Assembly (NCBI GenBank): GCA_034620365.1
Contig: JAQGEQ010000137.1
Coordinates: 62,001-126,000 of the forward strand
Length of the DNA: 64,000 bases
Origin: Pegea sp. RAD2-039
Taxonomy: Eukaryota; Chordata; Thaliacea; Salpida; Salpidae
Reading direction: 5' to 3'
Below, one piece after another: positions 46,401-58,646 of this stretch. Numbering within the stretch: the first letter of the stretch is position 1; every line of letters starts with the position of its first letter. The notes under the pieces are model-generated. The model was not told the origin of the DNA. It ran no database searches and saw only the letters and a list, made by a program, of their open reading frames with translations. A program made the translations under genes and the position numbers.

Positions 46401-49330
46401 TCTCTAGCTCGTCTTCTTAACATGATTGTCTTTCATTCAAAATGTGTTGATGAATTAGACGAACTACTAACTGAAACATCTGACCTTTCAAATCTTTGGT
46501 ACATCCCAATCATCCACTACATCCTTATTCTGATCTTCTTCTTCTGCAGCTTCTATCATCAGAGTTTTACTCAAGCGTTTCAACGTTGTCTCGAAAACAT
46601 GCAGCAGTCCGCTTTCTCCATCTCTTTCCCAATGATTTGTTCTCACTTTGTCAATTGTGTCTCTGATTTTTGTCCTGAAGAACGGTCAGTGTTAAGAGAA
46701 AGGACCTTAATGCTGGTCAATACTTTTCTTGAGGGCCTGGCCAAGAAAACTAAAACAGTTTTATTTGATATCGCATCTGAACAAAGTTTGTTGTACGAAC
46801 AGGTTGTTTTTGATATCTCGCCGGGATTTGTTGATCCTAACCCCGTCGATTTTTCAGCTGGCCCCGAAGAAAGCCGCCATGTTGGTAAATCAAAACGCTT
46901 TGAAGCGAATCAAGAAAAGTAAGAATCAGAAATTCAGTTTGCCGGAGATCGCCCGTCCTGGGGCTGAAAGTATGAGAAAGGACCGTCTTCAAGTGTCTAA
47001 GTAGATTAGTTGTGGACCACTAAAACCCTCATTCAACCACCTCAATCACAGATTGGACCATTTCCATTTTATCCTAGCCGAGCTTTGCAACTCTATCAAC
47101 CACCGACCAACAATCAAAGTTTGGGACCACGTCTTTGCTCCCAAAGAATACCTGATCACGCAAATCGAGAACAAGTTTTCGAGGTGAGTTTATACGTTGA
47201 TGACGTCATCGTTCGATAACGCGATGATTTCAGGAGTTTGATTCAAATGGCACAACCGAAAGATACAACAGAAATCACACAACCTTCTGTTTTGTTGTAC
47301 AAAATCAAATCTTATATGTCCGTTCTTCAATCTCTTGAAAATTATATTCATTTAGGTGAATTGTCGATTATTCCATTTCTATTTATTCTTTATTATATTA
47401 ATTATTAATTTATAAATAATTATTGAAAAGCTCCAAAGTTTAAATTAATTAAGAAACTGTAGAAGTTGTAAATATGTGAAGATGAAGAGATGATTTAGAA
47501 ATGTAGTTAATATTTCCTATAATTGTTAATTGAGTTGATTTTCAACGATAAATCTTTGAGGACGTTTTGGAAGCTCTTTAAAGATGAGAGAGACCTGAAT
47601 ATATGTTCCAAAGATCAAATATTAAAGTTTGAAAGGCAGTCTTTATATGAAGAGAAAGGAACAAATACGAAAAGATTAAATAATCTCTGAATGGATTCAA
47701 GTTTTATTAAATAAATTACAAATTTGAAATCTACATTTGACTAACTATAAGTTGATATCTTCTATAAAATTGAAGTTATTGATTTGCAGATGTTAGCAGT
47801 ATCTTTAGTTCTATTCTTCTTCAACACAGTCAGATGCTTGATAGTCGAGGAGAAACTACAATTACTACTCTCTATACTCAATGGTATCTTCTAATTGTAA
47901 GAGATCAAGATGATGATGTGATTTGTTTATCGAAGGTATCTAGAAGTGATGTTAAGGAACGTGACAAACGGAAATAATGTCTTCTCTGAGATTAGAGGAC
48001 ATTTTGTGAAAACTGGGCCTTCAAATGACTCTAGCTCCCAAAATCAATTTTTAATTAACCCTGAAGAATATTCTAATATCACAGGTTGCTCCTCATCATA
48101 ATCTTCATCTTCTTATCTCTGATCTTTATTAGAACTAAGAGCTCTTGCGCAAATTATTGGTCCCTATGGAATGAAATTTCTGAATGAAAGCCTCATTTGG
48201 CATATATCAAGTCAAATAACTGAGTTAAAGGTTTGCTGATTGAAGTTAGATGATGTTGGGTTCACTTTTTATTCATCCAGAAACTAGTGAACCAGAATTC
48301 AGATGTCTTGACGGCTCTGAGGATGAATTTTGATAAACCTGATCAGATGAGTATCCAGTACCGTAAACTTGAAAGTAAGTTGCTTCCAAAGCATCTTCAG
48401 TCTCTCATCTTTCAATCTTTAGATGCAGAAAGTGTCTTGTTGAGGATGACTATCATTGGAGTGATCTTATCGTTTAGGGATGTCTGTCAACAAGCTCTTA
48501 ATGATGTTGGTTCCTCAACAAGTAGGATTTTTTGAAAGGATTTCATTCGGATTTTTTCTGCAGGTTTTACAGAAACGAGTTCCTTTCCTTCTCGCTTCAA
48601 TCGCTGACTTTAAAGATCACATCCCGAAAGAGACTGATATCAAAGTAAGTCTCAATTTCACAAAGATGTCAATCTACTCATATTTTCACCACTAGGTGGC
48701 GATCAGTGTAAATGAGCTCGCATCAGCAGCTGGCTTCACCTGTGACGTCGACCCAACTCTATGTAGCGCGCTTGCAACTCATAAAGTTGAGAACCACGAA
48801 GAAGAATACAGGATGTCGTGTTTGTTGATGGTCTTTCTCGCCGTTTCCATTCCACTGTTGGCTCGCGATGAAAAGTCTCTCTTCACAACTCAATTGGTTG
48901 CTCATGGCAACAACTGTCACACGTTAGCGCGCGCTATCAACCACGTGGCAGCCGCTTTGTTTACAGTTCACGGTGGAAATGTAGAAGAAAGACTGAAAGA
49001 GTTTCTGGCGGTAAGCGCCCCGGAAAGGTCCCGGATGTTGAATTTCAATTTGAAAATTTTGATTTCTTTTAGCTCGCGTCTTCGAGTTTGTTGAAGTTGG
49101 GTCAGGAAAGCGATCGAAGCACAACGCGAAATCGCGAATCCATCTATCTACTTCTCGAACAAATTGTTCGCTTTTCTCCTTTTCTCACGATGGATCTTTT
49201 GGAATCATGCTTTCCTTACGTGCTCCTTCGCAACAGTTACCATGCAGTGACGCGATTACAAGCTAATCAAGTTTCTACTCTTCGACGAAATGAATCCATT
49301 GGAGGAGGATCAACTACAGCTGCTAACTAA
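43401..49330 (+). CDS. NCKAP1: NCKAP1/Hem, WAVE regulatory complex subunit
   Basis: Twenty-six exons, 1157 aa (human 1128). Exons start at 43401, 44372, 44533, 44678, 44786, 44976, 45120, 45307, 45460, 45612, 45786, 45973, 46168, 46353, 46550, 46858, 47052, 47234, 47790, 47936, 48133, 48281, 48423, 48564, 48696 and 49073; all phases close. Family blocks are present throughout: [159 protein letters not shown]1 with CYFIP, WAVE, ABI and HSPC300 couples Rac to Arp2/3 actin assembly at the cell edge. The first intron (845 nt) is long; most others are about 50 nt. AATAAA at 49448. Confidence 0.97.
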
Positions 49331-49890
49331 CTCTTTATTCCCACCTAGTGGTGATCTTCCAACTTCTTTGTAATCTTCTTTTGTATCTGGACTTTTCAGT
49401 TCTTTTTTACAAATTTTCTTTCTGTAATCATTTTGACTTTTATGGCGAATAAACAGAATGGCCGAAATCAATAATTTTAAATTGATTCTGTTTGAGATTG
49501 AAGTTTATAAATTAAAATCTGAAAATTTGTTGAGTTCAGTTGGTTAGCTCTTTAAAAAATCCTAAAAATCTTATAAATTGAGATTTACAGATAATTTGAA
49601 GCAAAAAATTTCAAAGTTTTATTTTCATCGATTAAATGAGGAAAACTTCCATCTATTTGAACTTGGAATTTTGAACAAGTTTCAATCAGATATCCTGAAA
49701 GGTCAACTTTATGATGTTTGTTTTTCGAGTAAAATCAACATTTGTACAAATGATGAGGTCACGTGTTTGCTTCATGTTAAATATTTATTAGTCGCCGTAA
49801 ATAACAAAATGATTATAAAAAAATTAGAAGATCTCTCAAGATCAACCTCTGAAGACACTACAATTCTACATTCATCGATAAATACAAGAT
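49331..49890. other. Convergent 3' region between NCKAP1 and SLC41
   Basis: Holds the NCKAP1 3' UTR (AATAAA 49448-49453) and the SLC41 3' UTR on the other strand. A 120-codon plus-strand frame (49578-49940) overlaps the SLC41 end and looks accidental. Confidence 0.6.
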
Positions 49891-52104
49891 CTAATCCCCA
49901 ACATCCATATCCCGATCTCCAATCACCCAGAGGAAGATAAATCCAATCCCAAGCAATCCAGTCCCTAACAGATCACCAAGTGCTGTCAAGTAAGGTATCG
50001 CGCTGTTGTCAGGGTCACTGCCTCGTTGCCATAGAAATAGGACCAACCAATAACAGACATGTAACAAGATGCAAACCTGAATTGAAAAAAGCCATTTTGT
50101 TAGTGGTACAGATGGTTAGTATGGATGAACCTGGATTAAAGACATCAGAAGATAGACGAGGATGAATTGGACGCTGATGGTGGTGTGACCAGCTTGAAGT
50201 CCTTGAATTGTGAGAAGGAAGAGGAGCTGACCAGGAATCACCATAATCAACATCACCTGTGCTCCAATTGAATGAGGATTATCTGAAGATTTAAAAGATC
50301 AAAAAGAAGAAGATCAAGAAGAAGATAAAGACCTTTGCTGCAAACTAGAAAGATGGGAGAAATACATCTCTTGGTTTGACGGTCGGGGAGATCCCCTAAA
50401 TGAAAACCACTTGTATGGAGATAAGTAGAGATACGACTCGCTTGAACAGCTACAAGATTCCCTCCAATTCCGTTGATAACCGGTGAAAAAACAGCAATTC
50501 CGGGGTTCATGGAGACAGCGAAATCAAGAATAAATCCACCAGCACTGAGATATCAGTTAGTCTCAAACTAGTGACTACACAATCTCTATCACCTGCTGAT
50601 TGTCATGGCAGCAACAACTGGTTCCCAACCATTCTTGACTACTTCTTTAGTGAAAGGATTACGATGAGCAAGCCATAAAAAGAATGGAGTTAAAAAGATG
50701 AAGATGATGATGATAGTAGGAGCAATCCACGCTGTTCGAGGTTCGTATAAGATGGTGTACATCGCCTATCAAGTTTGAAGATTTAATTTTTGATGTGATG
50801 TGATTTAGAGGGACTTACATTGACGATATATGAAAGTAAGAGTAAAGTAACTAAATCACCAAGTGAGGCAGCTATTGGAGTTGCTACATTATCTGGATTG
50901 ATTCCAAATTTTCTTGAAATTAATATCACAAAAATCATAACTCCTCCTAAAATAAGACACTAAATTTAAGTGGAAATCTTCATCTTCTTTCAAGAAAACT
51001 ACAAGACTTTATTCAAAGTAATCTCAGCTTGTTTGTTTGTTTTAAATGACTCATCAACTAATTCATTATCTTTCTAATCACTTGAAATCAAAGACTCAAT
51101 AAATAGATTTATTCAAAAACTTATTCTTTTATCTTCAACATAAGAACTTGCCTTTATAGAACAGTTTCTCTACATTTTATGCAAATTAATGAAAAAAATA
51201 TATTTTTTAAGCTTAGTATTAATTAGTGACTTAAAGTCTTTTATCTTTAGATTATGTTAGGAGAGATCCTAACACTTTTTTAACACTTAAAACAATTATT
51301 GATAAGTGAAAAGATGTTTTTTATATTTTGAAATCTTACCTAGTAATAAAGAAGCAATAGCTCCCGTCAATAAGCTTCCAAGACACAATAAAATTGCATG
51401 ATTTGTTTCCCAAGTGCCATCAGGAATCCATCCTAATACCATAGCAACCAAAGAAGCTAAAAACGCTACCACCATAGCTTGTGCTTCTACTAATACTATA
51501 TTTCCAAAGATGATAGAATTACGACTTACAGGATCATCTAACAGGCCTCTATTTGCCTACAAAGTTGATTTAATAAAAAGTTCAAAGGTCATGAAGAAAG
51601 ATTACATTTGTCGAGAGTCTAGATGCGAGGGTCATTTCAAGATTCCCTTTTAAACCCAGTAATGCTGGAACTAGAATAAATATTTCCGGAACTTTTTCAA
51701 ACACTTGCCAATGCTATAAACACAAGATTTAGTTTCAAGTTAATAGATTTTCTTTATCTAACCTGTACTCTATCTAACACAATACCAGCAGCAACCATTC
51801 CAAAGCCAGCAATTACAAAAGGAAATAACATTTGAAAAAAAATTGATAACCTGCTTTCATTCCTTTCTTGGTTATTAATGATTACTTCATCTATTTGAGG
51901 AATTAATGGGTTTCTGTCATCAGAATCTTCAAGATTATTTGCTTTCTGTTTAAATTTCACTTTTATTTTGTTGTCAGAAAAGTTTATTTTGATCTTTGGT
52001 TCATCAGGATACTGATTTAGAAGATGATCTTCCTTACAATTGGATCCATTACCTTGAAGTTCATCTTCTTCAATATAGTTTTGTAATTTGGTTTTTGGTA
52101 CCAT
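49891..52104 (-). CDS. SLC41A1: SLC41-family magnesium transporter (MgtE-like)
   Basis: Eight exons: 52104-51763, 51713-51606, 51556-51340, 50946-50819, 50765-50593, 50544-50333, 50282-50131, 50076-49891; 505 aa (human SLC41A1 513). A charged cytosolic N-terminus of about 85 residues is followed by two MgtE-type repeats with about ten TM helices. Signature blocks: [62 protein letters not shown] in repeat one, and [20 protein letters not shown] plus [22 protein letters not shown] in repeat two. The paired N-x-E/N-L-x-x-x-x-x-S-R-L/I-S and D-N-x-A-x-P loops line the Mg2+ path in this family. The protein exports or exchanges Mg2+ across the plasma membrane. The symbol denotes the family; A1, A2 and A3 cannot be told apart here. 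Confidence 0.93.
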
Positions 52105-54080
52105 TATAATAGTCTATAAAAATCAACAAATAACCAAAGCTGTAGAAAACTTGGTTTAAATGAATAAATATTTTGTTATTTAAGAACAATTAATAGAAAT
52201 TAATCATAAATCAATTTTTGTTATTTACGATAATTTGTTTTTTGCAACCTAAGACATATTTCTATCATATACCAACTAATAAGAAAATTTTTAGTAAACT
52301 GAACTATAAAATAATCAAGTAATAAAATTCATTAATAAAATAATAAAAATATTTCGGCCATATCTTTCAAAATGTTTATTTACAAACATTTATTTAATTT
52401 TTAATATTATTTTCTATTCAAACATTGTTTACTAACCTTTTAAAGTTGCACATAGCTGTAAAAGTTAAATCAAATATAAATTATGGTTCAAAATAATATA
52501 AAAATTGTTTAAATCTTTTAAAACATTTCTTTACAATTATTTAAAGTTAAATTTTCTTTTTTGTGTAACAATATTGGACGTGTTTATTACTAAAATGGTC
52601 GAATCAAAATTTTTAGTAAAAATATTTTATTAATGATAAACAAAAAAGATTGTTTACTATCAGTAAGTTTATCTGGTTATAAGTTAAATGATAAGAAAAT
52701 TGAATTATATAAAATAGTTGAGTTAGAAACAACAATAGTAATATTGACAAACCAAACTTTTAATCATTTCAAAAGATAATAACAAACAATTTATAAGAAA
52801 ATTTTTGATTGCTGACAATTAATGAAAAAAGCTTTCAACAAATTATACTTTAAACAATTTTTTTGAACTTAAAAATTTTTAATTTCAACCTGATTGTATT
52901 TTGCAACATTATTATAGATTCGATTTAATCAAATTTAAGTTTAGATAAGTCAAGTTTAAATATATTTTGGACAAGGTTCAAGATTATTTGCTGTTAAATG
53001 AAATAAATGATTTTTCTTCTTATTGGCATTCATATAATATTTGATTAGATGGTCGATAAGAAGCTAAAAACTTTCTATTATTTACCATTTGCTTAAGCTT
53101 GAGATTTATTTTTAGATTGCAAAACTAACTAAGTTTTCTCTGAGTAGCCTTTTAAATGTCGGGTAAATAACAATGAAACTAAAATACAGATCATTATCAA
53201 CTCCTTTAACTACAAGTTGATTTCTGTAAAGATAATGGAATACTTTAGACTATGATTTGAAATCAAATTAAAGTTTCCGGTTTTAATATAATACTTTCAA
53301 AGTATAAATCCAAATATTTATATCAGAAAGTTCGAAAAATTAATTTCAACTTTATACAATAGAGATAAAAACTTAATACTGTACAAAAGCGCAAAATAGT
53401 ATACACAATAAAAAAGCTTATATACTATATTAATATATTAATCTTTTTACACAGCTTAAGTAATTTAAGGCTTGATGCATTTATTCTTTAGATTTAATAT
53501 CTTTGATTTTATCAATTTTATTAAAACTTGATTTTGATTTCTGCATAATTAATACCCTAAAATAAATTGTTAACTCTATAAGATTGAAACAGAATCCTTA
53601 TTTAAATGTTAGAACTTGTTTGTTATTTTTTGCAGATTTTCATAAAATAAAGTTTGATGGAATAAAATTCAGCTTAAAATTTAAAAAACTTTACGAAAAG
53701 CTTTTAATTTTAAGCTAAAAAATTGCCTAGAACTGCTAAGAAATAGCTTGGGCCTTATTAAATTTAAACCATTTTATTTCAAGTTTAACCTAAGTAGTTT
53801 GCTTTCAGGGTAATTTGGAAAAAATTTTATTGTTTATTTTGAAAAAATTTTTCAAATGAAAGAAATATTTTAAATTAGCCTGAAGACTTATTTTACAATA
53901 AATTACATTTAATAAATTTTTTATTTCTTATAAGCTTATTATTTGAATAACTTTCATTTCTGTTTTCATTTTTATTTAAACTTATTTCCAAATTTTATTA
54001 ATAAATTTCCACAAAATTAACTTAATTTTATTAATAATTTTTTTCATTAATAAATTTTTCAGATTTAACATAAAAACTAA
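52105..54080. other. AT-rich intergenic between divergent SLC41 and GSTK1
   Basis: About 2 kb of AT-rich DNA with no frame of protein character. It contains the promoter regions of both flanking genes, but no clear element was recognised. Confidence 0.6.
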
Positions 54081-54758
54081 ATGGCTTGTAACAAAAAAGT
54101 TTTAGTGGAATTATTTTTTGATGTAGTCTCTCCTTATAGTTGGATTACTTTTAATGCGCTCACAAAATATCAGAAGATATGGGGCAATATGGAGTTGAAA
54201 CTCTCTCCTGTGTTTTTGGGGGGTATTATGGGAGCTACAAGCAACCAACCTCCGGGTATGATCCCGGCAAAAGGCTCTTATATGTTGAATGATCTTTTAA
54301 AAATCAGCGAATATTTTGATGTTCCTTATAAAAGACCTGAAAATATTCAGGAAGTAATGTTTAGAAAAGGAACAATAAAAGCTCAAAGACTTTTGACTGC
54401 AGTTTCAAATCAATGTCCTCAGCATCTGGAAAGCTTGGGAACTGAACTGTATCTTCGAGTCTGGTTTAAAGATTTAGATGTTACTTCAGAAACCAGTCTT
54501 GTTGAAGCTTGTAAAACAGCTGGAGTTCCTGATAAAGACATCAATCATTTAGTTGATAGTACTCAGGATGATAATGTGAAGAGCTTGTTAAGATCAAATA
54601 CAGAGAGAGCTGTTGAACTTGGGGCTTTTGGGGTACCATTTTATGTTGTTCATCTAAAAACTGGACCAACTGTTATGTTTGGAAGTGATAGGTTATTTTT
54701 GCTCTGTCATTATCTGAATCAAACATGGCCAGGTGCTCTTAGTAATGCCAAGTTATAA
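54081..54758 (+). CDS. GSTK1: Glutathione S-transferase kappa, peroxisomal type
   Basis: Intronless 225-aa ORF (human GSTK1 226). DsbA-like thioredoxin-fold protein. The N-terminal FFDVVSPYSWI block carries the catalytic Ser of the SPYSW motif that activates glutathione. The helical insert contains NQPPGMIPAKGSYMLNDL, and the C-terminal part has the cis-proline block GAFGVPFYVV followed by MFGSDRL. The protein ends in AKL, a peroxisomal targeting signal type 1 variant (human ends ARL), so peroxisome import is predicted. AATAAA at 54823-54828. Lack of introns contrasts with most neighbours and could mean a retrocopy origin or old intron loss. Confidence 0.96.
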   Translation: MACNKKVLVELFFDVVSPYSWITFNALTKYQKIWGNMELKLSPVFLGGIMGATSNQPPGMIPAKGSYMLNDLLKISEYFDVPYKRPENIQEVMFRKGTIKAQRLLTAVSNQCPQHLESLGTELYLRVWFKDLDVTSETSLVEACKTAGVPDKDINHLVDSTQDDNVKSLLRSNTERAVELGAFGVPFYVVHLKTGPTVMFGSDRLFLLCHYLNQTWPGALSNAKL

Positions 54759-55229
54759 ATCGGTTTAAATTTTAATGTAATTCAATGAACTGACAATTTT
54801 TGCAATCATTATTTGGCTTTTCAATAAATATATACTTTGGTTTGTTTTATTTATTCTATATGTTTTGATTTAAGTGATTGACTAATTTGAAAATTTAGAT
54901 GCTAAGAAAAATATAAAAGTTTTTTATTAATTCAAATTTATTAACTTTTGCTTTTTGATTTAGTTTTAATTAACTTTATATATATTTTGATCTACTTTTA
55001 TGCTTAGTGCTAATAAAAAAGTTGAAAAGAGTTTTAATTTGTATTTTTTTTTTGTAACTTCTTGTGATAATGTTTGTAAGTATCTAATAAAAAAAACTGA
55101 ATCAATTTAAAACTTCTTCATAAGCTTCTATCAGTCTATTAACCATCATCATATCTATAAAGTCTAAATTTCATAAATTAAATCTAATCATAATCTTTTT
55201 AAAAAAGCTGATAAAAACTGTAAGAAAAG
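54759..55229. other. Short intergenic spacer
   Basis: GSTK1 3' UTR with its poly(A) signal and AT-rich upstream sequence of the methyltransferase gene. No other feature. Confidence 0.65.
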
Positions 55230-56664
55230 ATGTCTTCCACTGATATAACAGAGAGCGTCAAGGAATATTATGGTAATTAAACAATTAACATTAATGTTAA
55301 ATCAACAAATACTTTAAACTCAGGAAAAGTTTTAAAAAGTTCTGATGATTTACAAACAACAGCTTGTAAAACACCAGTGACTGGAATACCTAAACATGTC
55401 CGGCAAGCCCTGGCATCTGTCCATGAGGATGTCATAGGAAGGTATTATGGATGTGGTATTGTAGTACCTGACTGTCTAGTTGGGACAACTATAATCGATT
55501 TAGGCAGTGGTAGTGGACGTGACTGCTATGCCCTGTCTAAATTGGTTTCAGAAGATGGTCATGTAATTGGAATTGATATGACTGATGAACAAGTAACTTT
55601 TATGGTCGTTTTATGATTTGGAAGTAAACTAATTTGGTTTTAGGTGGATTTTTCTAATCAATATTTAGATTATCATAAAGAGAAGTTTGGATATTCAAAA
55701 GGAAATGTGAAATTCGTGAAAGGATACATTGAAAAGTTGAACGAAATCGGAATCGAAGATGAATCTGTCGATGTTGTGATGTAATCAGTTCTGATTATTT
55801 GTTTCTTCCTATGTCTTTTATGATCTTCAATAGATCAAATTGTGTAATCAACTTGTGTAAAGATAAGAGATCTGTTCTTCGAGAAGTCTTTCGCGTTTTA
55901 AAGAGCGGCGGAGAGCTTTACTTCAGCGATGTTTATTGTGATCGCGATTTGGAAGATTCAATTCGTAATCATCGAGTCTTATGGAGTTCGTTACACTTCA
56001 ATGATTTGGTCATCAACAAAATAATTTGAATTTTTAAGATGAATGTGTGAGTGGCGCCCTCTGGTGGGAAGAGTTGAACAAGATTGCAATTGAAGTTGGA
56101 TTTGAAACTCCTAGAATCTTTTCTGCTCACAATTTTGAGATCACAAAAACGGAATTGAAGGATGTAGTTGGTGAGTAAGATCAGATCTTCCACTTTTTAA
56201 TGATCACAATTGACTTTAGGTGATGCTAAGTTCGTCTCTGTTCTTTATCGGCTCTTTAAATTAGACGGGACACAAAAAGAAGAAGAGATCAAGCAAGTGA
56301 TTTATACAGGAGGTGTTGAAAGTTGCTCTAATCAACTTAAGGTTTTTATCTTCATCCAAGGACTTTTGAGTTGATCATTTTTTTAAAACTTTTAGTTTGA
56401 TTACAAAACTACCTTTGAATCTGAAAATCCTAAATTTGTTGATGCAGCAACTTGGAATATTATCAGACAATCAAGATTTAAAGATTATTTTGACTCAAGA
56501 AAAGCACCTTGCTGTTCTAAACCAGTTCTGGTAATTACAGCAATCCAACTTTTTTATTAATTCATTTGTATATCGAATGTTGAATTTTTCAGACCAAAGT
56601 TGAAAATCCATTTCAAATAGTGGAAGAAAATGGCTTTGTGAAATCTGTGAATGGATGCTGCTAA
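55230..56664 (+). CDS. AS3MT: Arsenite methyltransferase-like protein (AS3MT family)
   Basis: Eight exons: 55230-55272, 55324-55592, 55644-55780, 55834-55985, 56039-56170, 56220-56341, 56396-56530, 56593-56664; 353 aa (human 375). The Rossmann SAM-binding core is clear: IIDLGSGSGRDCYALSKLV, GHVIGIDMTDEQ, FVKGYIEKL, then SNCVINLCKDKRSVLREVFRVLKSGGELYFSDVY. Of the four cysteines needed for arsenic methylation in animal AS3MT, three are present (TAC near residue 28, RYYGCG, SNCVIN). The fourth (GFCPPR, human C206) is replaced: here GFETPR. The C-terminus ends in a CC pair (GCC), as in the family. Function may be reduced arsenite methylation or another substrate; homology to the family is certain. 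Confidence 0.9.
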
Positions 56665-58646
56665 CCAATCTGCATATTAAATACTGCTTTAGCTTATTTG
56701 CATTTAAATAACTAAATATTATTCTTTATATACACAAAACAAAAGCTGTTATAATGCTTAGAATTGCCAGAATAAGTTGTACTAAACCGATCATCTTTTT
56801 ATCATCTATTATTTGTCTGATTTGCAAATCATTCGATTGTATATCGTACTAATATAATATCGTAAACTGTTGAGCTTTTTGTGAATCAAAGTTTCAACTG
56901 AAAGTCAAATAGTTAAAAAAGGTTTTAGGACAAATATTCATTTTTTTCAAAATTATTTAAGTAAGGTAATATCAACATGTTATCATCACTTTTAAAAAAG
57001 ATTTTAACTTTTCAGTCGCCTAATGTAAATATTTTTCATAAAATTAAATTTTCAAAGATTTTAGTAACACCATCAAAATCATCATTAGAATGAAAATTAG
57101 GTGAAAACTTAGGGTGTGTAGTTTGTGGTAACAATCCTAATATTTATTTTTTCTGTTTAAACAGTGACTTTTTATACTTTTTACTTTTTAACCTTCAGGC
57201 GTATTAGAAAGTTCAAGAGTTTTGGTTTAGTAAATAATTAAACAGGTAAGGGCATTATTGTTTATAAAATGAGTTTATTTAGTTAAACTAAAATCGTTTA
57301 AATATTATTTTTTTAAATTTAAAGATATAATATCAATAGAAAGGTAAAAATAGGAAAATTCTGATTTAGAAAGAAGTAATCACAAATTAATGGATTTGAT
57401 TTAAAATTTGAATTATAAAATAAAATCTACTTTTTAAACTAATGTTTAAAGTTAACTAATTTTGAGTTTATTAAAAGTAATGTATAAGCTAAGTAATAAA
57501 ATTTATAAAATTAAAACGATTCGCTGCTTTAAAAGGTTGTCGGGCCAATTATAATTCAAATAAATACTTGAAATACTTTACAATTATAGTTTGAAATACA
57601 AATTTAAAATGTTATATTTCAAGTTCTAAAAATGTTAGTTACTTCTGCATCTTATATTAAAATGACTTTTATATCTTTTTAGTTAAAATATAAACAGCAA
57701 CAAGTTCTACTTCAAACATCAAAATATGATTTTCTAAGTTCTACTTTGACCAAAATTATTTGAACTTAAACAAATTTGCTAGATAGAAATCTCTTGTTAT
57801 CAGCGTACCTATATGTTAGCAAGCTACAAGTGTGTTTGACTTGTTATTACTGTATTAGCTAAAAATAGCCGAAAAAAAATAAAAGGTAAATGAAATTATT
57901 TATAAAAATAAGGCTAACACCTTTAAAAAATTTTATTTTTTGTATATTTTAATTTATTTAATAATAAAAAGTATTTCAATTTTAAGCCCTTTTTGTTGTT
58001 AGTTACCAGATAGACTTTGAACTTTGTAATAACCTTTCTTTTTTTTTGAGAGAATCGTTTTTTGTTTGCCTTTAACTTCTTTTACTTTTCGAAATCGACA
58101 ACCTATTTGCTTTTCTTCTACCTTTAAGCTTACTGAGCTGATTTTTTTGAATTGTATTCATTTTTTTAGTTTTTTAAAATTGATGGTTTTTTAGTGTAAG
58201 TTGTAATTAGAATTGATTTTTTTAAATACTGTGAATTGCGGGTGATTAGAAATTGTTAATTAAATTTTTTAAATTTAGTGTTTATTGGTTTTAAGGAATT
58301 TCTTTTTATCTAGATATCTAAAATAAACAAACAAAAGTTTGTTTTATAGCAACATATTTTTCAACTTTAAACATTCGTGCGTAGCTATAGGAAAGTTTAA
58401 ACAGGAAATAATTTTCTTTTTTAAATATGAAGCTTAGTAAATAGCTAACAATTAAATAAGAAAAAAAATATTTATAAAAATCACAGAAAAACTGAAATCA
58501 ATTCAGTTAATAAAACTCAGAAAAACTTTCTTTAATTTATTTAAAGTAATAATATAAATATTATTCTGATATCAAACTTTTAACATTTAAGAAACTTATT
58601 TAAAGTTTATAACAGCTTTAATTAATTGTTTTTTTAAATCGAACAA
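56665..58646. other. AT-rich intergenic, no gene seen
   Basis: About 2 kb between AS3MT-like and CPT1. Homopolymer-rich; no exon, RNA gene or repeat recognised. Confidence 0.6.

Noticed and set aside
49578-49940. 120-codon plus-strand frame
   Set aside because: It overlaps the conserved last exon of SLC41 on the other strand, has no motif and no splice partner.
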